Shown here: piece after piece, positions 1 to 6,827 of the stretch | Numbering within the stretch: the first letter of the stretch is position 1 | Layout: the number at the start of each line of letters is the position of its first letter | From: Pseudomonadota bacterium | GTDB lineage: Bacteria > Pseudomonadota > Alphaproteobacteria > Rhizobiales > Rhizobiaceae | Length of the DNA stretch: 14,423 nucleotides | Direction: 5' to 3' | Assembly (NCBI GenBank): GCA_023451735.1 | Contig: JAEXYH010000028.1 | Location: 1 to 14,423, forward strand | Program-made: the position numbers and the translations under genes | The notes under the pieces: generated by a model | Seen by the model: only the letters and a program-made list of their open reading frames with translations | The model's database searches: none | Told to the model about the DNA's origin: nothing

Positions 1-1
1 G

Positions 2-1234
2 AGCATCACCATGCTTTTGACCTTTGCGCTGCTCGCCCGCCATCTCGGTCATGAACAGTTCGCGCTCAATGCTACGATCACGGCGCTGACCAATCTCGGC
101 ATTCAGATTTGCGGCCTGGGATCACAGGAATCGCTCGTCCGACGTGTCGCGCAGGAACCGGGTTTCTATCCCGACATGCTCGGGCATGTTCATATTCTCA
201 ATCTGGTCTCGGGGGCGGTTCTGGTCATTGCCGGCATGATCGCCATTCCGCTGATTTTTCCGGTCTCGGATCATCTTTCGACGACGCTGGTCGCTACGGC
301 ACTGATCCTTTTCACCAATATCATTCTGTTGAAGGTCATCTGGCTCGCCACCAACAGCTATATCGCCCATTCGCGTTTTTCGGTCGCCAACCGGATCGAA
401 TTCCTGTTTGCCGCGCTGCGTATGGCGGCGGCTGTCGTCAGTTGCCTCGTTTTCAATATTACGACGGTGGCGGAATGGGCGGTCTGGAATTTCGCCGCAC
501 ATGCGGTCGTTGCGGCCATCGCGCTGGTCGCGATACGGCGGCTGGGCAGGCCGAAGTTCAGGATCGTTCGCGAAGAGGTGCCGATCGGCATCATGTTTGC
601 CAGCCAGTTTTTCTTCAAGGCCGGGCGCAGCAATGCAGATATTCTCGTCCTGAGCGCTGTTGCGGGGTCGGAAATTGTCGGCAGCTATTCGATTGCCCGG
701 CGGTTGACGGAAGCCTCCTATATGGCGGTCGAAGCACTCAATCGGATCGTTTATCCCAGTTATGCCGCCGCCGCCCTCGGCGGCATAGGAGCTGTTCTGG
801 GACGCGCCCGGCAGATGCTGGTTCTGACAACCGGGATCGGCATCGCTGCCGGCCTGTTTGTCTGGATCATTACCCCGTGGCTGCCGCTTCTGTTCGGCCA
901 CGACTATGTTTCGCTGTCGTGGATGACCCGTGCCCTGTGCTGGGCTGTGATCCCGATCGCGATCAGTGCCACCGCTTTCGAAGCGCTCGGGGCCTCCAGC
1001 CTGCAGAATGTGCGGGCAAGAATCCTCAATGTCTCGAACATTGTCGGCGCGGGGCTTGTGGCGGTTGCCGCCTATTATGCCAGCGTCAGCGGTGTAATTG
1101 CCACTACGTACCTGCTGGAAATCCTGATCGCGATTCTCGCCTGGCGGTCACTTTTCAGGGCGCAGAGCTGCGTCGGGCATATGTCGCAGCCTGCTGATAG
1201 CGAGCCGGAATCGAAAAAACAGCTCACGGCATGA
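2..1234 (+). CDS. Polysaccharide flippase, Wzx/MATE-like (5' end outside window)
   Basis: The product is an integral inner-membrane protein of the MOP exporter superfamily, expected to flip lipid-linked saccharide units to the periplasm. About 410 residues are visible. They are almost entirely hydrophobic helices separated by short Arg-rich loops, with a central segment (GRSNADILVLS, then GSYSIARR and YPSYAAAA) that resembles the middle of Wzx-type proteins. The frame is open to the window edge, and the first visible residues (SITMLLTFALLARHLG) look like the end of the first helix. The ATG at 11 is therefore probably internal and the gene is 5'-truncated by the window. The tail after the last helix is short and polar. 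It ends 10 bases from the convergent glycosyltransferase, leaving no room for a separate terminator. Family confidence is good; the substrate is unknown but is plausibly the same polymer as for the neighbouring polymerase. Confidence 0.85.
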   Translation, partial: SITMLLTFALLARHLGHEQFALNATITALTNLGIQICGLGSQESLVRRVAQEPGFYPDMLGHVHILNLVSGAVLVIAGMIAIPLIFPVSDHLSTTLVATALILFTNIILLKVIWLATNSYIAHSRFSVANRIEFLFAALRMAAAVVSCLVFNITTVAEWAVWNFAAHAVVAAIALVAIRRLGRPKFRIVREEVPIGIMFASQFFFKAGRSNADILVLSAVAGSEIVGSYSIARRLTEASYMAVEALNRIVYPSYAAAALGGIGAVLGRARQMLVLTTGIGIAAGLFVWIITPWLPLLFGHDYVSLSWMTRALCWAVIPIAISATAFEALGASSLQNVRARILNVSNIVGAGLVAVAAYYASVSGVIATTYLLEILIAILAWRSLFRAQSCVGHMSQPADSEPESKKQLTA

Positions 1235-1244
1235 TTTGTCCCAA

Positions 1245-2306
1245 TCAGCTCTCGGTGATGCGATGGCCGGTCGTTAACTTGGGCTGCCTGTCGACTGACT
1301 GAATCTCGCTGGCCTTGTAGGGCACGGGAAGGAAGCCGAAGCTTGCCGTAATCCTGCCGATCGACATCAATACGGGATGCGTGGCCGGCAGAAGGCGCCT
1401 TGTCCGGGCCAGAAGCCCGATTGCCTTGAAGATGCTGAGACCCAACGAGATGATGTTTTTGACCAGAAGCTTGGCTGCAACGGCAGGTCCGGCCATCTGC
1501 TTGCTGTCAATGACGTAATTGATGCTTCCGGTGCGGATAGAGCGGCGCATGATCCATCCGGGTTTCGTGCGCCCTGCGGCAACGGTCTCATGAATGACCG
1601 CTTCCTCGCACCACCAGAATGTAAAGCCGGCAGCGCGGCAGCGGGCGAAAAAATCCATGTCGCCACCACCGAGGAAGTTGAAGGCGACGTCGAATAGGGT
1701 CGGCTCCATACGCGCGAAGACATCGCGGTGAATGAGGCAGTTGCCGGTGCCGTGAATGACAGGCACCTGCCGGGTTGGCCCGCTGATGAAGCCGTAAAGG
1801 GGGTGCCGGCTGACGGACTGCGTTACCGGCACATCGAATTGCCGAATGACCGGGCCGCCGACAATGCCGGCACCTGTGCGGCGAGCCGTCGAGACCATCT
1901 TGGTCAGCCAGTCGGGGCTTGCGATCTCGTCATCGTCGATCATCAGTAAATAGTCTGCAGCCGGGAAGCGCTCGCGGGCTTCCGTGAATGCCCGATTGAT
2001 CGCGTGGCAATTGCCCTGACGCGGTTCGATGATCACTGCCGAGGGAACACCTGAAGCACCAAGTATTTCGCCTGCGGATGCTGCTCCCACCGGATTTTCG
2101 GCGTCGTTCTCTATGACGACGATTGCGAAGCGAACGTCACCCTGCTGCGCTAAAAGCGATTGAAGCGTGTGTGCCACGCCATCCGGCCGACGGAAGGTCG
2201 GAATGCAAATGACAGCTTCTACCGAAGCTCTGCTTTCATTCTGCACGCTTGGCTCTCCGGTCATGTTCGCGTTTGTGCGGGGCACGGCACTTTCGCTCAT
2301 CGCCAC
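1245..2306 (-). CDS. Family 2 glycosyltransferase
   Basis: This is a cytoplasmic or membrane-associated GT-A fold glycosyltransferase, expected to add one sugar from a nucleotide-sugar donor to a lipid-linked repeat unit. The GT2 domain runs from about residue 30 to 245. It has an opening ICIPTFRRP strand, an acidic IEND motif near 65-68, the metal-binding DDDE at 124-127, and an acceptor-site GGGDMDFF at 213-220 followed by VIHET near 238. The C-terminal 100 residues are basic and amphipathic with a hydrophobic patch (KNIISLGLSIFKAIGLLA), which suggests membrane contact. The start is ambiguous. A GTG at 2304-2306 lies 8 bases after a GAGG, while an ATG two codons later lies 14 bases from it, so I kept the GTG. 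The gene follows the polymerase on the same strand after a 92-base gap that might hold its own promoter. Donor and acceptor cannot be told from sequence. Confidence 0.88.
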   Translation of the reverse strand: MAMSESAVPRTNANMTGEPSVQNESRASVEAVICIPTFRRPDGVAHTLQSLLAQQGDVRFAIVVIENDAENPVGAASAGEILGASGVPSAVIIEPRQGNCHAINRAFTEARERFPAADYLLMIDDDEIASPDWLTKMVSTARRTGAGIVGGPVIRQFDVPVTQSVSRHPLYGFISGPTRQVPVIHGTGNCLIHRDVFARMEPTLFDVAFNFLGGGDMDFFARCRAAGFTFWWCEEAVIHETVAAGRTKPGWIMRRSIRTGSINYVIDSKQMAGPAVAAKLLVKNIISLGLSIFKAIGLLARTRRLLPATHPVLMSIGRITASFGFLPVPYKASEIQSVDRQPKLTTGHRITES

Positions 2307-2398
2307 ACGCGATAGGCCTCAATACGAAAGGAAATCAGCGAATACAAACGTATGTTCGGCTTTCAGTTAATATCACGTGGCACTAACGGACACTGCTT

Positions 2399-3817
2399 TC
2401 ACGCCTGACGGGATTGCAGGCTGGCGCCGGCCTGCAGTCTCAATCCGAACACGGCGATGAGCATGGTGAACCACAGCGGGCCATTGTTGACGAAGAAAAG
2501 ATTTTCGAGGCCGGCGAGAAACAGCGAGAAAATCCAGATGCGCAGGAAAAGGCGCGTCAGCGCCACATCGTTCTGCGTTGCAAAGGCCTCGCCCGCATCC
2601 CTGAGCGGCAGAATGAGAAGCCAAAGGATCATGAGTATGAGGGCAGGGAAGCCGCCGTTGAGAAGCGTCTCAAGAAAGGAATTATGTGAATGGGCGGCGA
2701 GATAGGCCCAGGATTCCGTCGTGATGTTGCGCAGGAATTCACTTCCCCAGAGAAGCTGGAAACCATAACCGATGAACGGGGCTTCGGAGACGCGGGCGAG
2801 GGCGAAAGCCCAGATCGCACTTCTTCCCGTAAATGTGGCGTCGATCCCGAGGCTCGCCAGTATCGAACTGGTTGCCGGTGAGCTTGAAAGCCCGATGAGA
2901 ATGACATTCATCGCGATGACAACACCGATGGTGACCAGACCTCGTAGCGGCCGGCAATGCTCGAACAACCAGCCAAGAAGCAAAACGGTTGGTAGCATCG
3001 CGGTTGCGGTCTTGCCCCCCGCAAACAGAAGAAAAATCGCTGAGAGAACCGCGATAAGCGATCCCAGCCGCGGGTAGGACGTCTTGCGCAGATAAAGGCC
3101 GAAGAGAACGAAATAGACCATGCCCGCGGCTGCGGCATTCTTGTGCCCGAAAATTCCGCGCCAATCGCCGGCCAGAGCGGCTTCGACTTCATTGGTTCCG
3201 TGGACGCCGACGGTGGGTATCAATAGCACGGCGACATAATTGAGCAGCAGGGCTGCCATCGTGCCGATGGCAATAACCCTCGCAAAGTCGCGGCTATCGC
3301 GCGGCAACAGAAGCACGGCATTCGCACATCCGCAGACAAGCATTGCGTAGACGATTCTTCGAAACGCCGTTGCCGGATCGAAGGAGAACAGTGAAACGAA
3401 GCAGAACCAGAGAAGGATCAAGGCAAGCAGCGCATGCGGGCTGAAAAGCGCACTCCTGCCCGGATTGCGCCACAGGTTTGCAATGGCGATGGTGAACAGA
3501 ACAATGATGACCACCTGGTTCAGGAGGTTGCCGGTGGAAGGCAGGCCGCCCTTGCCGTCATAATGGGCGAAAGGCGTAAGGCCGATCCAGAAATAGCAGA
3601 AGAGCAAGAGCATGACCACGGAGCCAAAACTCCAGGTGGCACGCTCGGCACGCATGGCTGACAGTGCTCCTGCCTGAGAAATTGCCCCTGCCTGCTTCAA
3701 GGTGATCGGTCCTGTCGTATGCGCGAAACCACGGTTCATTTCAACAGGAGACCGATATACGTTAACCGCCGGTGAAGAACCTCCATCAGGCGAGGTAATA
3801 TTATCATAACGCCTCAT
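2399..3817 (-). CDS. O-antigen ligase / Wzy-type polysaccharide polymerase, ExoQ-like
   Basis: This 472-residue inner-membrane protein has about 10-12 hydrophobic segments. It belongs to the Wzy_C/O-antigen ligase family that polymerises or ligates lipid-linked oligosaccharides on the periplasmic side. Family marks are DWRGIFGHKNAAA (218-230), FTGRSAIW (329-336) and the conserved periplasmic AHSHNSFLE (375-383), whose His is typically essential. The combination resembles ExoQ-type exopolysaccharide polymerases more than LPS ligases, but the two cannot be separated by eye. The ATG at 3817 is backed by an AGGGAGG six bases upstream. It would, however, give an unusually long polar N-terminus of about 62 residues before the first helix. 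A second in-frame ATG (codon 55, base 3655) also has an AGGAG about 11 bases upstream, so the shorter form is possible. It is divergent from the GH10 gene with only 72 bases between starts, and the glycosyltransferase follows. Confidence 0.87.
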   Translation of the reverse strand: MRRYDNITSPDGGSSPAVNVYRSPVEMNRGFAHTTGPITLKQAGAISQAGALSAMRAERATWSFGSVVMLLLFCYFWIGLTPFAHYDGKGGLPSTGNLLNQVVIIVLFTIAIANLWRNPGRSALFSPHALLALILLWFCFVSLFSFDPATAFRRIVYAMLVCGCANAVLLLPRDSRDFARVIAIGTMAALLLNYVAVLLIPTVGVHGTNEVEAALAGDWRGIFGHKNAAAAGMVYFVLFGLYLRKTSYPRLGSLIAVLSAIFLLFAGGKTATAMLPTVLLLGWLFEHCRPLRGLVTIGVVIAMNVILIGLSSSPATSSILASLGIDATFTGRSAIWAFALARVSEAPFIGYGFQLLWGSEFLRNITTESWAYLAAHSHNSFLETLLNGGFPALILMILWLLILPLRDAGEAFATQNDVALTRLFLRIWIFSLFLAGLENLFFVNNGPLWFTMLIAVFGLRLQAGASLQSRQA

Positions 3818-3823
3818 GGCTAG

Positions 3824-3830
3824 CCTCCCT
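3824..3830 (-). promoter_or_regulatory. Ribosome-binding site supporting the long polymerase start
   Basis: On the - strand the sequence reads AGGGAGG followed by six bases and then ATG at 3817. This near-perfect Shine-Dalgarno is the main reason for preferring the longer N-terminus of the polymerase over the internal ATG at 3655. Confidence 0.6.
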
Positions 3831-3889
3831 GCGATGCTTCCGGCGATAGCGATCAGCCGGCTTTCCTTCGATCAAGACGAGATAGATCC

Positions 3890-4948
3890 ATGCGCAGACG
3901 GGATTTCGTTCAGGGTAGCCTTGCCATTGCGGCCCAGGCGGCGCTTCAGGTGCCGGCCGCCCGAGCTGCAGCGCCTTCTCGGCGGATACCCTACGGTTCG
4001 GCGGTGCGCGGAGATGCTCTCGTCGATGACTATGATTACCGGACTGCACTTGTCGATCACTGCCAGCTGGTTGTCCCGGAAGGTGGGTTGAAATGGGATA
4101 CGGTCAGACCTTCGGAGGATCGGTTCGATTTCTACGAAGGTGACAAGCTGCTGGCTTTTGCCGAGCAGAACGGCATGAAAATGCGTGGCCACACGCTGAT
4201 CTGGTATGCCGCGATGCCCGACTGGACATCTACCATCCGCGGCGGCAAGGCTGCGGAACGGGCATTGAACAAGCATATCCGCACGGTGGTCGGGCACTAC
4301 AGGGGGCGCATTCCGAGCTGGGACGTCATCAATGAGGCGATTGCGGAGGACCCACGGGGTTCCGACTATCTGAGGCCCAATCTCTGGCTTGAGAATATGG
4401 GCAAGGGATATATCGAAACAGCGTTCCGCCGGGCGGCACAGGCCGATCCGCAAGTTCAGCTGGTGATCAATGAGTACGATATCGAATGTGTCGGCGAGCA
4501 GTTCAAAAACCGTCGGAATGCGCTCTTGCGTGTCGTGCGGGATCTTCGCGACCGTGGCGCCCCGATCCATGCGGTCGGCTTTCAGGCTCATTTGAAAGGC
4601 CAGTATGAAATCGACAAGGAAGGTGTTTCGTCTTTCGTAGCCGAACTCAAGGCGATGGATGTCGACGTGCTGGTCACGGAACTCGACGTGATCGACAATC
4701 TCCTGCCTTCCGACGAAAACCAGCGCGATGACCTCATTGCGGGCCGGGTCACTGACCTTCTGCAGGCGATTTCGGATGTGAACGAACCGACAGCGATTCT
4801 GACCTGGGGTATTACCGATCGCTATACATGGGTTCCGATGTATTTCACCCGTGATGATGGAAGCCCGAACCGCCCTCTGCCGCTCGACCGTGATTACAAG
4901 GCCAAGCCATTAATGGATGCGATCGAGCGTTTTACGCGTCGCTCCTAG
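3890..4948 (+). CDS. Tat-exported glycoside hydrolase family 10 (xylanase-like)
   Basis: The product is a GH10 retaining glycosidase of 352 residues. The N-terminus has a twin-arginine signal (RRRDF at 2-6), a short Ala-rich core and an AxA-type cleavage site near 24-27, so export to the periplasm or beyond by Tat is expected. The (beta/alpha)8 domain fills the rest. It shows RGHTLIW (99-105), WDVINE with acid/base Glu149, NEYD (194-197), QAH (232-234), TELD with nucleophile Glu264, and TWG (305-307). All catalytic residues are intact. One substrate-binding position differs: the usual PEN..KW of xylanases is PEGGLKW (63-69), with Gly in place of the Asn that contacts the -2 sugar. Only a weak GA-rich ribosome-binding site precedes the ATG. 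Divergence from a polysaccharide polymerase suggests it trims or turns over a self-made polymer. Its fold and chemistry are secure; 'xylanase' as substrate is not. Confidence 0.93.
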   Translation: MRRRDFVQGSLAIAAQAALQVPAARAAAPSRRIPYGSAVRGDALVDDYDYRTALVDHCQLVVPEGGLKWDTVRPSEDRFDFYEGDKLLAFAEQNGMKMRGHTLIWYAAMPDWTSTIRGGKAAERALNKHIRTVVGHYRGRIPSWDVINEAIAEDPRGSDYLRPNLWLENMGKGYIETAFRRAAQADPQVQLVINEYDIECVGEQFKNRRNALLRVVRDLRDRGAPIHAVGFQAHLKGQYEIDKEGVSSFVAELKAMDVDVLVTELDVIDNLLPSDENQRDDLIAGRVTDLLQAISDVNEPTAILTWGITDRYTWVPMYFTRDDGSPNRPLPLDRDYKAKPLMDAIERFTRRS

Positions 4949-5199
4949 GGCAGAAAGCGGTGGTCCTCAGCCTGAATCGTGAGAACCGTAAACCATGTTT
5001 CAGCCTACGACAGTTCTGTCCGTGAATAGTCCGGTTGTAGTAAATTGGGCCGAAATCGTGGGCGCTTGAGAATATATCGGTACCTTTCCGAATAATTGTG
5101 AGAAGCAAGGTAACGCTTCATTAGCAACGCCTCCCAGTGAATTCTAAACCCTAATCGAAATTGCCTGAGAAAACGCGCTCCAAAGCGGAGCAGGACCTC

Positions 5200-5355
5200 A
5201 TGTTATTAACCGCTCATTCTTGGTTGCCGCATATTTTCCGGTCAACAGGATTGCAAGTTTTGGTTGTGATTGGTGTCGGTGATCTCGGGATCAGCTTCCT
5301 GCGAAGCCTAAGCACCGGAGTTTGGGCAACGCCCTCTCATCCCGAGATACGATGA
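5200..5355 (+). CDS. Possible 51-residue leader ORF (doubtful)
   Basis: An ATG at 5200 is preceded by GGAG nine bases upstream and AGGA four bases upstream. It opens a 51-codon frame with a hydrophobic centre (LQVLVVIGVGDLGISFL). Its TGA (5353-5355) overlaps, as ATGA, an ATG at 5352 that is in frame with the HAD-UbiA gene. That arrangement would suit translational coupling. I recognise no family, and the same bases contain an inverted repeat that may explain the region better. Probably not a real protein. Confidence 0.18.
   Translation: MLLTAHSWLPHIFRSTGLQVLVVIGVGDLGISFLRSLSTGVWATPSHPEIR
5282..5348 (+). promoter_or_regulatory. Candidate structured 5' leader element (10-bp inverted repeat with two inner hairpins)
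   Basis: ATCTCGGGAT (5282-5291) is perfectly complementary to ATCCCGAGAT (5339-5348). Inside the 47-base loop are two further self-complementary pieces: GCTTC-CTGC-GAAGC (5294-5307) and GGGC-AAC-GCCC (5324-5334). If transcribed, the 67 bases can fold into a closed three-way junction about 40 bases before the start codon of the first operon gene. No T-tract follows, so it is not a simple terminator. It does not match a riboswitch class I know. It could equally be a DNA operator. Confidence 0.35.
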
Positions 5356-5363
5356 CGTGGGAC

Positions 5364-5387
5364 TGTCGGCAGGGGAATATTTCGACA
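5364..5387 (+). promoter_or_regulatory. Hairpin enclosing the ribosome-binding site of the HAD-UbiA gene
   Basis: TGTCG (5364-5368) pairs with CGACA (5383-5387), which directly abuts the ATG at 5388. The 14-base loop contains AGGGG (5371-5375), the only credible Shine-Dalgarno for that start. The stem is short (5 bp), so any masking of the site would be modest. Confidence 0.35.
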
Positions 5388-6827
5388 ATGAATGTGCGTT
5401 TACAGAACATCATTGATATACCTTTGGCGGTTGATCTGGACGGAACGCTGATTTCGACCGATTTGTTGTGGGAAAGCGTCTTCCAGCTCATAAGAACAAA
5501 TCCGCTTTATTTATTTCTTCTGCCCATCTGGTTGTTTTCGGGAAAGGCGCGCCTGAAGACAGAGATTGCCCGCCGTATTACGTTCGATGCCACCCATCTG
5601 CCTTACCGCGAGGATTTCGTTTCCTATCTGCGCGCAGAGCGTGTCCGTGGACGCGAGCTCATCCTGGTGACTGCGGCAGCCGAACCCTTTGCCAAAGCCG
5701 TGGCAGCTCATCTCGGTCTTTTCAGCGCCGTCTATCATACGGATGAAACAACCAACCTTGCCTCACATCGAAAAGCGGCCTTGCTGGAAAGGCTCTATGG
5801 CGCGCAAGGTTTCGATTATGCCGGCAACGACCGTGCAGATATTGCGGTTTTCCAGACCGCGCGGAACGCTATCGTCGTTGCTCCGGATGCTGCTGCGGAC
5901 CGATACCAGAAAGCCCATTCATCGATGCGTTTCGATGCAAAGCGCGCGGATATAAAGACCTATATCAAGATGCTGCGCGTGCATCAGTGGCTGAAGAACT
6001 TCCTCGTCTTCGCCTCTCCAGTGCTTGCGCACACAGTTTTCCTGCCGGAGACCTTTGTCGCGACCGTCTTGGCCATGGTGGCATTTTCGTTCTCGGCTTC
6101 CGCCATCTACATCATCAACGACATTCTTGATCTGCCGCTCGACCGGCAGCACCCGACAAAGCGGAACCGGCCTTTCGCGAGCGGTGCCATTTCCATTCCT
6201 TACGGCCTTATGGTTTCGGCGTTGCTCCTCGTTGCAACGGCAGCCATCTGCTCGCTTCTGCCACTGCAGTTTGCTGCAGTCATCGTTCTTTACCTAGTGG
6301 TGACGACTGCCTATTCGCTGGCGCTGAAACGGATGCTGCTGATCGATGTTCTGTGCCTTGCAGGGCTATACGCCTTGCGCATTCTCGGCGGCAAGGCGGC
6401 TACAGATCTGCCGCTCTCGTTCTGGCTGATGGCCTTCGGTCTGTTCTTCTTCCTGTCGCTGGCTTTGGTGAAGCGCTATGTCGAACTGCGCTATACGACA
6501 GTAGATGTGGGAGACCGGATCGCTGGCCGCGGTTATCGTCCGGAAGATATCCATATCGTCGCTCAAAGCGGTGTCTCGTCGGCCTTCGCCGCTGCCCTGG
6601 TCCTTTCCCTCTACATCCAATCGGAAGACATTCGTGCGCTTTACAGCGAGCCTTGGGTGATCTGGCCGCTGGTGCCGATGGTACTCTATATCAACGTACG
6701 CATCTGGATCCTTGCCCATCGCAAGGAGCTGGATGACGATCCGGTCGTCTTCATTGCAACCGATTGGCGCAGTCAGTTGGTCATCGCCGTGGGCGTCGTG
6801 CTCTTCATCTTGGCGAGTGTGCTGTGA
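5388..6827 (+). CDS. HAD phosphatase-UbiA prenyltransferase fusion; probable polyprenyl-phosphate phosphoribosyltransferase
   Basis: This two-domain protein has 479 residues. Residues 10-170 form a HAD phosphatase with DLDGT (16-20, nucleophile Asp16), a motif II Thr in LILVTAA (about 91-97), Lys129 and the acidic GNDRAD (146-151). Residues 190-479 form a UbiA-type membrane transferase of about eight helices. It has RVHQWLKN at its start, NDILDLPLD (244-252) followed by RQHPTKRNRPFASG, and a second Asp/Arg region (Asp320 to Arg331). The RQHPTKR.RP signature is that of Rv3806c-type decaprenyl-phosphate 5-phosphoribosyltransferases. These move phosphoribose from PRPP to polyprenyl-phosphate on the cytoplasmic face. 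The fused phosphatase would then remove the 5-phosphate. The ATG at 5388 is chosen because family similarity begins just after it. An in-frame ATG at 5352 is possible, while an upstream TTG at 5322 is unlikely. It is the first gene of the operon, and its stop shares one base (TGATG) with the next start. Confidence 0.9.
   Translation: MNVRLQNIIDIPLAVDLDGTLISTDLLWESVFQLIRTNPLYLFLLPIWLFSGKARLKTEIARRITFDATHLPYREDFVSYLRAERVRGRELILVTAAAEPFAKAVAAHLGLFSAVYHTDETTNLASHRKAALLERLYGAQGFDYAGNDRADIAVFQTARNAIVVAPDAAADRYQKAHSSMRFDAKRADIKTYIKMLRVHQWLKNFLVFASPVLAHTVFLPETFVATVLAMVAFSFSASAIYIINDILDLPLDRQHPTKRNRPFASGAISIPYGLMVSALLLVATAAICSLLPLQFAAVIVLYLVVTTAYSLALKRMLLIDVLCLAGLYALRILGGKAATDLPLSFWLMAFGLFFFLSLALVKRYVELRYTTVDVGDRIAGRGYRPEDIHIVAQSGVSSAFAAALVLSLYIQSEDIRALYSEPWVIWPLVPMVLYINVRIWILAHRKELDDDPVVFIATDWRSQLVIAVGVVLFILASVL

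Larger units (their letters stand above)
4949..5387. other. Long intergenic/5' leader before the arabinose-type operon
   Basis: This stretch of 439 bases has no convincing conventional gene. Just after the GH10 stop, GGTCCTCA (4962-4969) can pair with TGAGAACC (4980-4987) with one mismatch. There is no T-run after it, so it is at best a weak terminator. A loose promoter-like pair, TTGAGA (5066-5071) and AATAAT (5091-5096), has a 19-base spacer and is not more than suggestive. The right end carries inverted repeats and a possible short leader ORF, listed separately. The operon promoter should lie somewhere here. Confidence 0.5.

Noticed and set aside
3872..4591. A 239-codon - strand frame opposite the GH10 gene
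   Set aside because: GH10 catalytic motifs on the + strand explain the region.
4962..4987. Possible terminator after the GH10 gene
   Set aside because: The stem has a mismatch, the loop is 10 bases and no T-run follows. It is too weak to call as a terminator.
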